Part shown: piece by piece, positions 14,619-24,012 of the stretch
How the letters are laid out: every line of letters starts with the position of its first letter
Position numbering within the stretch: the first letter of the stretch is position 1
Source of the DNA: CATQGW01 sp965242565
GTDB taxonomy: Bacteria > Chloroflexota > Dehalococcoidia > Bin125
Length of the DNA stretch: 64,000 nucleotides
Reading direction: 5' to 3'
Assembly (NCBI GenBank): GCA_965242565.1
Contig: OZ251457.1
Location: forward strand, 434,001-498,000
Position numbers and translations under genes: made by a program
Notes under the pieces: model-generated
The model's database searches: none
The model's input: the letters and a program-made list of their open reading frames with translations, nothing else
Told to the model about the DNA's origin: nothing

Positions 14619-16973
14619 ATGCCGCTCAACGAGGCCGACACCCGCGCCAACAAGATTGATCCCGCGTTGCTCAAAGCGGGATGGCCGCAGGACTGGATTC
14701 GCCGCGAAGAGACCGCCGGACAGGTTCACATCGTTGGCGGTGGCGGGCGTCGCGGACGGAAGCGAATTGACTACGTCCTTCGCGTCAACATCTTGGGCCG
14801 CCTGATTCCGGTCGCCCTGATCGAGGCAAAGGCCGAAGACCACATGCCGGACTCCGGCTTGGAGCAAGCCAAGGGCTACGGGCGGCTCCACGGAGTACCG
14901 CTCGTCTACTCGTCCAACGGGCACCAGTTCGTTGAGCACGCACTCTCGACCGGCCAGACCACCAAACCGCGTCCAATGCGCAACTTTCCCGGTTGGGAGC
15001 AGGTGCGCGACCGCTATCTGGAGCTTCGCGATGTCGACTTTGGTGCGCCCTCCGCGAAGTCGCTGCTTCGCCTCGACCGCGACGGAGATCGCTCCTACCA
15101 ACGCGCCGCAGTCCGCACCGTGCTCGAGCGGCTCGCTGGCGGTGAGAAGCGCGTGCTGCTCTCCCTTGCCACCGGCACAGGCAAGACGCGCATCGCCGCC
15201 AGCCTACTTCACGCACTCAGCGAATCCGGGCAACTCACGCGAGCCTTGTTCGTGTGCGACCGCAGTGCGCTTCGACGCCAGGCGCTGACAGCCCTGCACG
15301 ATGTCTTCGGTCCGGACGCCGCGGCTGCCTCGGCGCGAAATCCCGAGCGGAACGCTCGCGTCGTCGTCGCCACCTACCAAACGCTCGGCGTGGAAGACGG
15401 CGGCGACGGCTCGTATCTCGATCGCCACTACGGCGAGGATTACTTCAGCCACATCGTGATCGACGAGTGCCACCGCTCCGCCTGGGGCGAGTGGGCGGCA
15501 GTGCTGGAGCGCAATCCCAACGCCGTTCGCATCGGCCTGACCGCGACTCCTCGCTCCTACGACTACGACGAAAAGCCGGACGACGTCGGCGATGAAGTGG
15601 GCATCACCCCCGACAACAAGCGGTACTTCGGCGAACCGGTCTACGAATACGGCATCGCCGACGCGATACGCGACGGCTGGCTCGCAGCGATGCGTCTCAT
15701 CCCTTCCACCATCATCACGGCGGGCCAGGTCGAGCGTGACGAGGGCGTGCAGCGCGACTTACTTGACCCTGAAGATGTGCGCGACGCCAAAACAGGCGAG
15801 CAGGCGTCGGTGTCCGACCTGCGCGAGCATTACCAGCCGGGCTCGCTCGAGGACGCTCTTGTTCTCCCCGACCGTCTCGAGGTGTTTGGAGAAGACCTGT
15901 TTGGTCATCTCCTCCGCACCGGAGGCCCACACCAGAAAACGCTGATCTTCTGCGCCAAGGTTGAGCACGCTCGCCGCGTCGTCGCCGAGCTCGGCAACCG
16001 CTACGCCGAATGGTGCGCCGAGAACGGCGAGCGCCCGGTCGACCCGTGGGCATTCGTCTGCACTGGCGAAGAGGGCGCCCATCATCTCGACGACTTCAAA
16101 GGCAACGGAGCACGCGCCTACGTCGCCTGCACCGTTGACCTGATCAGCACCGGCGTCGATGTGCCGCGCCTCCAGAACGTCGTCTTCTTCCGCTACCTCA
16201 AGTCGCCGATCCTCTTCCACCAGATGCTCGGGCGCGGCACTCGCATCCACGAGTCGTCTGGCAAGCTCCACTTCACAGTCTACGACTACACCAACGCGAG
16301 CCGCCTGCTCGACAGCTCGTTCACGCAGGCCGAACCTCGCGACGGGGAGCAGCCGGAGGATGCCGGGGAGCGCGAGCCGTTGCGAATCTTCGAAGCTGAA
16401 GGCGTCGAAGTCCGCATTGAGACAGACGGCGTTGTGATCATCGCGCCGGGTCCCGACGGTGGACTAGAGCGAATCGCCCTCAGCGATTATCGTGAGCGCA
16501 TCGCTCAGCAACTGCTGGCCGAGGTTGACAGCCTCGACGACTTCCGGGAGCGCTGGATCCTTCCGTCCAAGCGACAAGATCTCATGACCGCCTTGTCCTC
16601 CCACTGCGTTGACCCCGCTGCCTACCGTGCCGCCGCGGACCTGGATGACTGCGACCTTTACGACATTCTCGCCAATGTCGGTTGGGATCAAGTCGCCCGA
16701 ACGCGCCTGGAGCGCGCCGACCACGTTGAGGAGGTCGAAGTCGAGTGGCTCGATGCGCAGGGCGAGCGTCCGGCGCAGGTGTTGTCCGTGATCGCGCGGC
16801 AGTTCGGCTTGGGCGGCACCAGGGCACTGGAAAGCGAGTATCTGTTCGACACACCGCGAATGGTGGAAATCGGTGGCATCGCGGCCCTGTCATCGGCTGG
16901 TCGTAAGCCGCTTGACCTGATCACCGAGCTGAAACGACGTCTCCTCGTCAGTGATCGAGAGTGGCTGCTGTGA
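14619..16973 (+). CDS. hsdR: Type I restriction enzyme, R subunit (EcoEI-like)
   Basis: The 784-residue motor/nuclease subunit has an N-terminal PD-(D/E)xK nuclease with D51 and E69-x-K71 (IDYVLRV..., VALIEAKAED). The helicase core has Walker A LATGTGKTR at about residue 184, DECHRSAWGEW at about 282 and LTATPRSYDY, followed by a second RecA fold with STGVDVPRLQNV and QMLGRGTR. The C-terminal helical region would contact the MTase. The protein translocates and cleaves unmethylated DNA as part of R2M2S. It is the first gene of an hsdR-hsdS-hsdM operon, with moderately lower G+C than its flanks, suggesting acquisition. Confidence 0.96.
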   Translation: MPLNEADTRANKIDPALLKAGWPQDWIRREETAGQVHIVGGGGRRGRKRIDYVLRVNILGRLIPVALIEAKAEDHMPDSGLEQAKGYGRLHGVPLVYSSNGHQFVEHALSTGQTTKPRPMRNFPGWEQVRDRYLELRDVDFGAPSAKSLLRLDRDGDRSYQRAAVRTVLERLAGGEKRVLLSLATGTGKTRIAASLLHALSESGQLTRALFVCDRSALRRQALTALHDVFGPDAAAASARNPERNARVVVATYQTLGVEDGGDGSYLDRHYGEDYFSHIVIDECHRSAWGEWAAVLERNPNAVRIGLTATPRSYDYDEKPDDVGDEVGITPDNKRYFGEPVYEYGIADAIRDGWLAAMRLIPSTIITAGQVERDEGVQRDLLDPEDVRDAKTGEQASVSDLREHYQPGSLEDALVLPDRLEVFGEDLFGHLLRTGGPHQKTLIFCAKVEHARRVVAELGNRYAEWCAENGERPVDPWAFVCTGEEGAHHLDDFKGNGARAYVACTVDLISTGVDVPRLQNVVFFRYLKSPILFHQMLGRGTRIHESSGKLHFTVYDYTNASRLLDSSFTQAEPRDGEQPEDAGEREPLRIFEAEGVEVRIETDGVVIIAPGPDGGLERIALSDYRERIAQQLLAEVDSLDDFRERWILPSKRQDLMTALSSHCVDPAAYRAAADLDDCDLYDILANVGWDQVARTRLERADHVEEVEVEWLDAQGERPAQVLSVIARQFGLGGTRALESEYLFDTPRMVEIGGIAALSSAGRKPLDLITELKRRLLVSDREWLL

Positions 16974-18151
16974 GTGGTGAGCTACCCGATGGCTGGCGCT
17001 GGGTGAGGCTCGGTGAAATCTGCGAAGAGGACAGGTTGCCGATCGACAAGAGCGACTCGAGCTACGCAGCTATGCCTTACTTGGGCCTTGAGCACATTGA
17101 TCCTGGAACCGGGCGGATCCTGGTGACGGAGGTCGAGGCGCGGCAGACCGATTCCAGGAGCAACAACTTTCGCTTTACGGCCGAGCATGTGCTGTACGGC
17201 AAACTAAGGCCGTACCTGAACAAGGTCGCGCTGCCTGACTTTAGTGGACGCTGTACCACAGAGATCGTTCCCCTCAGGCCGACAGCAGTAGATCGCGTGT
17301 GGCTCGCGTGGCTACTGCGACGCGGTGAAGTGGTCGATTACGCAATGCGAGGCAAGACAGGCACGCAGATGCCGCGGACTTCGATGCCTGATCTGATGAA
17401 GCTTCCTGTGGCGCTTCCTCCGCTTGACGAGCAACGACGCATCGTCAACGCGATGTCCTTGGTCGATCGCGCCCGTTCCGCTGCCGAGGCGCAGTTGACA
17501 GCGATCGACGAACTCACAACGGCCATGCTCCGCGAAATTTTTCCGCGATCGCCAACCGCGCCGTTACGGCGCGGTTGGCGATCGGTCAGCCTAGGAGAGG
17601 TGTGCAACATCATGAACGGCTCAACACCACGGTCGGGAGTGGAGGAGTACTGGAACGGCGATATTTGCTGGATCACACCGGCAGATCTCAGCGAGCTGGA
17701 GTCCCCCTACATCTCTACCTCCGGGCGGGCGATTACTCAGACAGGCTATGATTCGTGCTCGACGACCCTGGTGCCTGCTGGTTCGGTGATCCTCTCGAGC
17801 CGAGCGCCAATCGGTCACCTGGGGATCGCAGCGACATCACTCTGCACGAATCAAGGCTGCAAGTCCTTCATCCCGAAAGATGATCTCGTGAGCGAGTTCC
17901 TGTACTACGCGTTGCTCCATTCCGTCAGCGATCTGCGCGCACTGGGCACGGGCGCGACATTTGCTGAAGTCAGCAAGCGGACATTGGCCGGATTCCGTAT
18001 CGCCGTCGGGCCAGCCGAAGAGCAGCGTCGCATTACAGACCAGATGCGCGCCGTGCAACGCGCTCGGTCATCCGCAAACTCACAGCTTGCTGCCCTTGAA
18101 GATCTATCCGCGTCACTTCTCAAGCGACTCTTCAGCCCCGCCACCGGATGA
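16970..18151 (+). CDS. hsdS: Type I restriction-modification specificity subunit
   Basis: The GTG at 16970 overlaps the hsdR stop as GTGA and gives MSGELPDGWRWVRLGEIC, the usual TRD start. A second GTG nine bases upstream is in frame. The 393 residues hold two target-recognition domains. TRD1 ends with LPVALPPLDEQRRIV and a coiled coil. TRD2 starts at GWRSVSLGEVCNIMNGSTP and ends with RIAVGPAEEQRRIT and a second coiled coil. The paired TRDs define a bipartite target sequence that cannot be read from the protein. It precedes hsdM here, whereas M-S order is commoner. Confidence 0.95.
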   Translation: MSGELPDGWRWVRLGEICEEDRLPIDKSDSSYAAMPYLGLEHIDPGTGRILVTEVEARQTDSRSNNFRFTAEHVLYGKLRPYLNKVALPDFSGRCTTEIVPLRPTAVDRVWLAWLLRRGEVVDYAMRGKTGTQMPRTSMPDLMKLPVALPPLDEQRRIVNAMSLVDRARSAAEAQLTAIDELTTAMLREIFPRSPTAPLRRGWRSVSLGEVCNIMNGSTPRSGVEEYWNGDICWITPADLSELESPYISTSGRAITQTGYDSCSTTLVPAGSVILSSRAPIGHLGIAATSLCTNQGCKSFIPKDDLVSEFLYYALLHSVSDLRALGTGATFAEVSKRTLAGFRIAVGPAEEQRRITDQMRAVQRARSSANSQLAALEDLSASLLKRLFSPATG

Positions 18152-18155
18152 CCAC

Positions 18156-19688
18156 ATGACCACCGCCGATACCTTCAACGGCAAGATCTGGGCGATCTGC
18201 GACATCATGCGCAGCGCCAACTACAGTGGCGTGATGGGCTACATCGCCGACCTCACCTGGCTGCTGTTCCTGCGGCTGTTGGACGAGAGCGAAGCGGCAG
18301 CGGCGGAGAACCGCAAGGCCCTCGGTCTGCCGGTGCGGTTCTCGCTGAAGCCGCGCTATCGCTGGTCGAATTGGGCTGCGCCCGACGGCAAGCTACGCGC
18401 TGAGCTCGCTGTCGGGCCGCGGAATGCGATGATCGACTTCGTCGATTCTGAGCTCTTGCCCTATCTGCGCAACCTACACGCCGGGCGCCAGGCGACCGAC
18501 AGCCAGCGCACGATCAGCCGGATCGTCTCCGGCGTCGATGAGATCGGGATGGACGGGAACAAGAATCTGCTGGATGTGCTGGACCTGCTGCACGAGATCC
18601 GAACCGATCGGTCAGACCGAGCGACCGTCTTCGCTCTTTCGCAGGCCTACGAAGGTCTGCTGCTGGAGATGGGGCAGACGAACAAAGACGCGGGCCAGTT
18701 TTTCACGCCTCGCATCGTCGTTTCCGCCATCGTGCGGGCGCTGAATCCGGAGCTCGGCGAGACCGTCTACGACCCCTGCTGTGGCACGGGCGGTTTCCTC
18801 GCCCAGACCTATGAGCACATGCGCGGCAACCTGGGCGACAAGGTCACCGGCCGACAGCTTGAACAGCTGAGCTCGGAGACATTCTACGGTCGCGAGAAGG
18901 CTGACCTCGTCTACGCCATCGCCCTTGGCAACCTCATCCTGCACGGCATCGAACAGCCCAGGATCTGGCACGGCAACGCACTGAGCCGCAGCGAGTCCTA
19001 TGGCGACCTTTACCAGTGCGCCCCCGAGCTCTTCGACGTGATCCTGACGAATCCGCCCTTCGGCGGCAAGGAGGGAGCCGACGCGCAGGAACGCTTCGTG
19101 TACAAGTCCCGCGAAACACAGCTGCTCTTTCTACAGGAAGTGATCGACAGCCTCAAAGACGGCGGGCGCGCCGGGATGGTGATCGACGAGGGCACGCTCT
19201 TCAAACAAACCAAGGCCCACCGGCAGGTCCGCCAGAAGCTGTTGGACGAATGCGACCTCTGGTGCATCGTCAGCCTTGCGAATGGGGCTTTCACCGATGC
19301 CCACACAGGCGTCAAAACCGATCTGCTGTTCTTCACGAAGGGCAGGCCGACGGAGAAGGTCTGGTACTACGAGGTGTCCCCGCCGGCCGACGCGCCAGGA
19401 GCGGGCGGATCGGGCAACCAGCGGACGTTCAACAAAGGCTATCCGCTTACGCACGCGCACTTCGACCACTTCCTCAAGCTGCTGCCCAAGCGTCGCAAGT
19501 CTCCACATTCCTGGACGGTCACACGCGCGGAAATCGAAGAACGCGACTACGTTCTGACAGCCGTCAACCCGCACCGCGTCGCGCAGGTCGACACCCGCAC
19601 CCCCGCCGAGCTGCTCGCCGAAATCGAGCAGCGCAACACCGAGCTCAACGCCGCCCTCAAGGACCTGCGCAAGGCGCTAAAGCGCTAA
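18156..19688 (+). CDS. hsdM: Type I restriction-modification DNA methyltransferase subunit
   Basis: The ATG four bases after hsdS gives MTTADTFNGKIWAICDIMRS and a 510-residue protein. The N-terminal HsdM helical domain (LTWLLFLRLLDE) is followed by the N6-adenine methyltransferase core: LGQFFTPR-like DAGQFFTPRIVV, motif I YDPCCGTGGFL at about residues 205-215, and motif IV NPPFGG at about 299. It should methylate adenine within the HsdS target and also form the nuclease core with HsdR. The C-terminal helix (AEIEQRNTELNAALKDLR) is a probable coiled coil for HsdS contact. Confidence 0.96.
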   Translation: MTTADTFNGKIWAICDIMRSANYSGVMGYIADLTWLLFLRLLDESEAAAAENRKALGLPVRFSLKPRYRWSNWAAPDGKLRAELAVGPRNAMIDFVDSELLPYLRNLHAGRQATDSQRTISRIVSGVDEIGMDGNKNLLDVLDLLHEIRTDRSDRATVFALSQAYEGLLLEMGQTNKDAGQFFTPRIVVSAIVRALNPELGETVYDPCCGTGGFLAQTYEHMRGNLGDKVTGRQLEQLSSETFYGREKADLVYAIALGNLILHGIEQPRIWHGNALSRSESYGDLYQCAPELFDVILTNPPFGGKEGADAQERFVYKSRETQLLFLQEVIDSLKDGGRAGMVIDEGTLFKQTKAHRQVRQKLLDECDLWCIVSLANGAFTDAHTGVKTDLLFFTKGRPTEKVWYYEVSPPADAPGAGGSGNQRTFNKGYPLTHAHFDHFLKLLPKRRKSPHSWTVTRAEIEERDYVLTAVNPHRVAQVDTRTPAELLAEIEQRNTELNAALKDLRKALKR

Positions 19689-19868
19689 CTCTCCCCCCCT
19701 GCGGGAGGAGATGCCGTCGGCTTCTGTTTTCTCCCCCCCTTGGGGGGAGATGCCGAAGGCAGAGGGGGGTGCGCGCGCAGCGCCGGCGCGCGCGCCTACC
19801 GCTCTCCTGCGCACGGGCGCCCCCCCTCTGTCGCGTTGCGACATCTCCCCCGCAAGCGGGGGGAGAAA
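19689..19868. repeat. Inverted pair of TCTCCCCC...GGGGGAGA hairpin repeats
   Basis: Three hairpins (about 19690-19711, 19730-19750 and 19841-19866) have CTCCCCC/GGGGGAG stems. The last two lie in opposite orientation around a GCGCGC-rich core, and each is followed inward by GCAGAGGGGGG-like sequence (or its complement). The 140-base unit looks like a MITE or paired REP. It lies between convergent hsdM and the MBL gene, where it may also end transcription from both sides. A single related hairpin is at 58938. Confidence 0.7.
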
Positions 19869-19929
19869 ATTTTTGGTTGCGCGTTTCTCCCTGTCGAGAA
19901 AAGGGGGATGTCTGCGGCGTTTTGGGGCG

Positions 19930-20772
19930 TCAGGACGCGGCGAAGATGCGCTTGCCGTCCACCCGGGCGGCGCGGCCTACGCCGGGGAACTTGAAGTGGC
20001 CGCTGGCGATCAAGGCATTTTCCCGCTCGATGCGGTCGAAGAGGGCGCGGCGGCTGGCGGTGCTCGTTGTGGGATCCACATCGGCGCTGGGGCACCAGTC
20101 GGTTTCGGTGAGTTGCACCATATGGTGGGCGGCGTCGCCGAGCACGTAGGCGCTCTCGCCGCCGCTGTTGACGGCGAACGAGACATGGCCGGGGGTGTGG
20201 CCGGGCGTGGGGATCGTGGTCACCTCGCTGGTCAGCGCGCCCTCGCCTTCGACGAAGTCGATCAGGCCCGCGTCGAGCACGGGGGCGAGCACGTTGTCGT
20301 AGTTGGCGCCCTGCTTGAGCTCGTCGGAGCTGGTCCAGAAGTCCCACTCGGCCTGCTGTACGATGTGGCGGGCGTTGGGGAAGAGCGGCTGCGGTTTGCC
20401 GTCGACATCGGTGGTGTTCCAGCCGGTGTGGTCGAAGTGCAGGTGGGTGAAGGCGACGACGTCGACCTGGTCGGGGGGGACGCCGGCCTCGCGCATCACC
20501 TCGGGCAGGGCGGGCGGTGCCTTCAGCGGCAGCATTTCGACGGGGCGTCCGCCGATGCCGCTGTCGACGAGGATGGTGCGCCCCTGGCTGATGATCAGCC
20601 AGGAGCCGAGGTTGAGGATGATGTTGCCGTCGTCGTCGAGCAGGTCGCCGTAGGCGTCCCAATCGGACGCCTGGGTGGTGGTGAAGAATCCGGTGGGGGG
20701 CACGACGGCCCAGGAGTCCTGGAGCGAGATCAGTTCGGCGTTGCCGACGTTGATGCGGTGGATCCGTGCCAT
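19930..20772 (-). CDS. MBL-fold metallo-hydrolase
   Basis: This 280-residue metallo-beta-lactamase-fold enzyme has THLHFDHTGW as the zinc motif (HxHxDH). TPGHTPGHVSF supplies the next His and VLGDAAHHMVQL the bridging Asp. The layout resembles lactonase-like or generic MBL hydrolases acting on small esters or lactones; the substrate is unknown. It lies 56 bases downstream of glcF on the same strand and may be the last gene of that run. Confidence 0.9.
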   Translation of the reverse strand: MARIHRINVGNAELISLQDSWAVVPPTGFFTTTQASDWDAYGDLLDDDGNIILNLGSWLIISQGRTILVDSGIGGRPVEMLPLKAPPALPEVMREAGVPPDQVDVVAFTHLHFDHTGWNTTDVDGKPQPLFPNARHIVQQAEWDFWTSSDELKQGANYDNVLAPVLDAGLIDFVEGEGALTSEVTTIPTPGHTPGHVSFAVNSGGESAYVLGDAAHHMVQLTETDWCPSADVDPTTSTASRRALFDRIERENALIASGHFKFPGVGRAARVDGKRIFAAS

Positions 20773-20828
20773 TGCGAGCCTCCCTAGGGCTGAGTGCCAG
20801 TCTGATGGGGTGAGGGTAGCGGAACGGG

Positions 20829-22178
20829 TTAGGGGGCGGCGTCGGCGCGGCGGTAGGACTCGTCGAGCAGTTCGATGGCGTGGGCGGTGCGGGCTGAGAG
20901 CGCGCCGGCGGCGTCGTGGCGGGCGATGCCGGCGTCGAGCTGGAGCATGCAGCCGGGGTTGGCGGTGCAGATTTGCTGCGCGCCCGTCGCCAGCACGTCC
21001 TCCATTTTCTCGGCCAGCACGCGCTGGGAGATGTCGGCCTGCATGATCGAGTAGATGCCGGCGCTGCCGCAGCAGCGGTCGGGCGCGCGCATTTCGCGCA
21101 GCTGGAGTCCGGGGATGGCCCGCAGCAGCTGGCGCGGCGCTTTGCGCACCTCCTGGGCGTGCGAGAGGTGGCAGGAGTCCTGGTAGGTGACGGCGCGGTT
21201 CAGCTCGCCCCGGGGCGGCTCGAAGCCGAGCTCGACCAGATACTCATGCACATCGCGGACGCGCGAGGCGAAGTCCGCCGCGCGCTCCGCCCAAGCCGGA
21301 TCGTTGCGCAGCAAGTGTCCGTATTCCTTGAGGTGCGAGCCGCAGCCGGCGGCGTTGATCAGGATCGCGTCTGGCGGCTCGCCGTCCTCGGGCAGGAACG
21401 CGGCGATGTTCTTGCGCGCCAGCCGGCGCGCGGCCTCCACATCGCCGCCGTGCGCGTGGAGCGCGCCGCAGCAGACCTGCTCGCGTGGGGCGCGGACGGC
21501 GACGCCGTTGCGGGCGAAGACGCGGACGGTGGCGCGGTGGGTTTCGGGGTAGGCGAGCGGCATCATGCAGCCGGTCAGCAGGGCGGCGCGGGCGCGGAGC
21601 GGGGCGGTCGGCGCGACGCGCTCGGCCTCCCGGTTGTCGTAGAAGCGGGCGCGCGCGTCGGGCGAGAGCGCCTCGACGTCGGCCAGGCCGGGCGCGAGGC
21701 GTCGCAGCAGCCCGCTCTTGCGGACGAGCGTTTGCAAGCCGAGCCGCTGGTAGAGCTTCAGCCCGTAGCCGGCCAGCCGCAGGCGGCGCGGCGAGGGGAA
21801 GACGCCGCGCATGACGATGCGCCAGAGCAGGCGTCGGCGGCGCGGCCAGCGCTGCTGGGCGAAGGCTTCGGCGCGGGTCGCCTCCATTAGGCGTCCGTAA
21901 GGCACTTTGGAAGGGCAGGCGGTTTCGCAGGCGCGGCACTGGAGGCACTGATCGAAGTGCTGCTGGACGCGCGGCGTCCAATCGATGCGGCCGTCGTCGA
22001 GCGCGCGCATCAGCGCGATGCGCCCGCGCGGGGAGTCGGTTTCGAGTCCGAGGTCGAGGTAGGTGGGGCAGGCGTTGAGGCAGAAGCCGCAGTGGACGCA
22101 GAGGCCGAGTTCGCCCGGATCGGGGCGATCTTCGGTCAGCCAGATCGGCTCGCCGGCGGGAGCGGGAGCGTGGGTCAT
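20829..22178 (-). CDS. glcF: Glycolate oxidase Fe-S subunit
   Basis: The 449-residue subunit has two ferredoxin-type CxxCxxCxxxC clusters (C27, C30, C33, C37 and C78, C81, C84, C88). Two CCG-type domains follow (VCCGALHAHGG and RCCGSAGIYSIM), typical of GlcF/LutA/HdrD electron-transfer subunits. It passes electrons from the GlcD/GlcE flavoproteins to the respiratory chain during oxidation of glycolate or a related 2-hydroxy acid. Its ATG overlaps the glcE stop by four bases. Confidence 0.93.
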   Translation of the reverse strand: MTHAPAPAGEPIWLTEDRPDPGELGLCVHCGFCLNACPTYLDLGLETDSPRGRIALMRALDDGRIDWTPRVQQHFDQCLQCRACETACPSKVPYGRLMEATRAEAFAQQRWPRRRRLLWRIVMRGVFPSPRRLRLAGYGLKLYQRLGLQTLVRKSGLLRRLAPGLADVEALSPDARARFYDNREAERVAPTAPLRARAALLTGCMMPLAYPETHRATVRVFARNGVAVRAPREQVCCGALHAHGGDVEAARRLARKNIAAFLPEDGEPPDAILINAAGCGSHLKEYGHLLRNDPAWAERAADFASRVRDVHEYLVELGFEPPRGELNRAVTYQDSCHLSHAQEVRKAPRQLLRAIPGLQLREMRAPDRCCGSAGIYSIMQADISQRVLAEKMEDVLATGAQQICTANPGCMLQLDAGIARHDAAGALSARTAHAIELLDESYRRADAAP

Positions 22179-23479
22179 ATGCCGTCCACGAAGCGTCCGG
22201 GGTTGAGCGTGCGTTGGGGGTCGAATTCCTGCTTGACGCGATGCATCAGGCGCGCGCCCTCGCCGGCCGGGCCCCAGATGTCGAGGCGATGTTTCAGTTC
22301 GGGCGGTGCCTGCTCCACGGTCAGGTTTCCTCCCAGCGGCGCGAGGGCGGCGCGCGCGGCTTCGATGCCCTGCGCCGCCGCTTCGAGCTCGGCGCAGGGC
22401 GCGTCCACGAAGAGTAGGCCCGAGTCGGCGGCGGCGATCCAGCGCGCCGCGCCGGGCACGCTCGCCCGCAGGTGTCGCACGGCGTCGGCCAGCGAGGCCG
22501 GCGGGACGCCGAGCCGCAGGCGCAGTTGGTCGGCGGGCGTAGCCAGCTCGAGATCGAAGATCGCCTGCCAGGTTTCGATGATGCCCTGGTCCGTGGCCGC
22601 GCCGTCTGTTGCGCCTGTTGCACGCGCGGCGTCGGTGGCGCGGGTCAGCGATTCGACCACCGCCTGCTCCAGGCCCGACATACGCAGCGCGATTGCTGCG
22701 CCGCCGGCGAATGCTCCGCCGAGCTCGCCTGCGGTATCCGCGGAGAGCGCGACGGCGGCCTGGAGCGACGGTTCGGCGCGCATCGCGGCGCGCCCGGCTT
22801 CGAGCGCGGCGGCGAAATCGGCCGCTGCCAGAATGGCCATCTGGTCGCTGGTCGGCAGCGGGCGGAGCTTAAAGGTGACTTCGACGATCACGCCGAGGGT
22901 GCCGAGCGAGCCGCAGAAGAGTTTGGGCAGGTCGTAGCCGCTGACGTTTTTGACGACGCGCCCGCCGCCTTTGATCGGCGTGCCGTCGGCGCGGATCATG
23001 CGCATGCCGATCACCCAGTCGCGGGGGTAGCCGAAGGCGCGCCGGCGCAGTCCGCCGCGCCCGACGGCGGCGATGCCGCCCACGGTGGCGCGCTCGAACT
23101 GCGCCTGATCGAGCGGGACGAATTGCTCGTGCTCGGCCAGTTGCCGCTGGAGCGCGGCGAGCGGCATGCCGGCTTCGACGGTGATCGTGAAGTCGTCGGG
23201 CTCGTAGGCGACGACGCCGGTCATGGCCGAAAGATCAAGGGCGAGGTCGTAACGCTCGGGCGGCATGCCGAGGGCGGTCATGGTGGCGCCGCCGATCGGC
23301 GCGACGGCCAGTTCGTGCTCGTGCGCCAGCGCGAGGATGGTCTGGACATCGGCGTCGGAGCGCGGGCGCGCGGCGGCGTCCGGCGTTCGGCCGTCGATCA
23401 GCGCGCGCGGCTGGGCCGGATCGGCGAGGGCCGATTCCGGCAGGGCGGCGGCAAGCACATCGAGCGTCGTTTGAGTCAT
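22175..23479 (-). CDS. glcE: Glycolate oxidase FAD-binding subunit
   Basis: The 434-residue PCMH-type FAD-binding protein includes LAVAPIGGATMTALG, FTITVEAGMPLAALQ, GGIAAVGRGGLRRRAFG and GGRVVKNVSGYDLPKLF, as in GlcE. It is shorter than GlcD and probably forms a heteromer with GlcD and GlcF. The ATG at 23479 was chosen over a GTG three bases upstream. A 73-base gap with small hairpins separates it from the PIN toxin gene upstream, which splits it from glcD. Confidence 0.92.
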   Translation of the reverse strand: MTQTTLDVLAAALPESALADPAQPRALIDGRTPDAAARPRSDADVQTILALAHEHELAVAPIGGATMTALGMPPERYDLALDLSAMTGVVAYEPDDFTITVEAGMPLAALQRQLAEHEQFVPLDQAQFERATVGGIAAVGRGGLRRRAFGYPRDWVIGMRMIRADGTPIKGGGRVVKNVSGYDLPKLFCGSLGTLGVIVEVTFKLRPLPTSDQMAILAAADFAAALEAGRAAMRAEPSLQAAVALSADTAGELGGAFAGGAAIALRMSGLEQAVVESLTRATDAARATGATDGAATDQGIIETWQAIFDLELATPADQLRLRLGVPPASLADAVRHLRASVPGAARWIAAADSGLLFVDAPCAELEAAAQGIEAARAALAPLGGNLTVEQAPPELKHRLDIWGPAGEGARLMHRVKQEFDPQRTLNPGRFVDGI

Positions 23480-23552
23480 CACGGTGAATGCACCGCCAGC
23501 GTACTACCGCGCCGCGGCGGGCACGTGCATCGCATCGCGGCGCGCGTCGATC

Positions 23553-24008
23553 TCACAGGTTGCGGAAATCGACCGCGGCATCGACATCTATCCGCCGGGC
23601 TTCCGCGAGGAGCAGAACGTCAACGGTGAGCAGCGGTCGGTCGGCGCTGATCACCGTGAGCAACGCGGCGTCCGTCAGCCCGACATATGTGTAGGCTGCA
23701 TGCGCAGCGGCGTCGGCGCCCAACACGATCAATTCGCGGCTTTCATGAATGAGCGCGGCGAGTGTGTCCGACAGTTCGGATCTGCCCGGCTCCGCGTACT
23801 GGCGCAACAAGTTCGACGCTTCGGTCAGCGTGTTCGGGGTGACGTACACACCACCGCCGCTGTCAGAGATGAACCGGCGCAAACGGAAATAATCTTCAAC
23901 GCTGAAGCCCTTGAGCCGCCTGTGGCGCGCGATGATCCGCGGGTCTGTGTCGCCGGCCGCGAGTAGGACGAGCAGGTTGGCGTCAATGGCGTGGCCGCTC
24001 GGAGGCAT
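23553..24008 (-). CDS. PIN-domain protein, probable toxin of a TA pair
   Basis: The 151-residue protein has PIN-like acidic positions: IDANLLVLLAAGD near the start, TPNTLTEASNLL, GLTDAALLTV and LLTVDVLLLAEA. These fit the four-acid metal site of PIN ribonucleases, although spacing differs from the VapC genes at 30-33 kb. A 94-residue ORF ends four bases upstream, the usual antitoxin-toxin arrangement. Base composition is less GC-biased than glcD/glcE. It sits inside the glc operon. Confidence 0.75.
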   Translation of the reverse strand: MPPSGHAIDANLLVLLAAGDTDPRIIARHRRLKGFSVEDYFRLRRFISDSGGGVYVTPNTLTEASNLLRQYAEPGRSELSDTLAALIHESRELIVLGADAAAHAAYTYVGLTDAALLTVISADRPLLTVDVLLLAEARRIDVDAAVDFRNL

Positions 24009-24012
24009 CGGC

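Noticed and set aside
12742..14805. 687-codon plus-strand ORF through the Mrp and NYN genes
   Set aside because: Arg/Pro-rich translation in a wrong frame, crossing two well-supported genes.
14619..19688. Wider defence island around the first RM locus
   Set aside because: The flanking genes (Mrp, NYN, MBL, glc) are ordinary; the NYN protein alone is not enough to claim an additional defence system.
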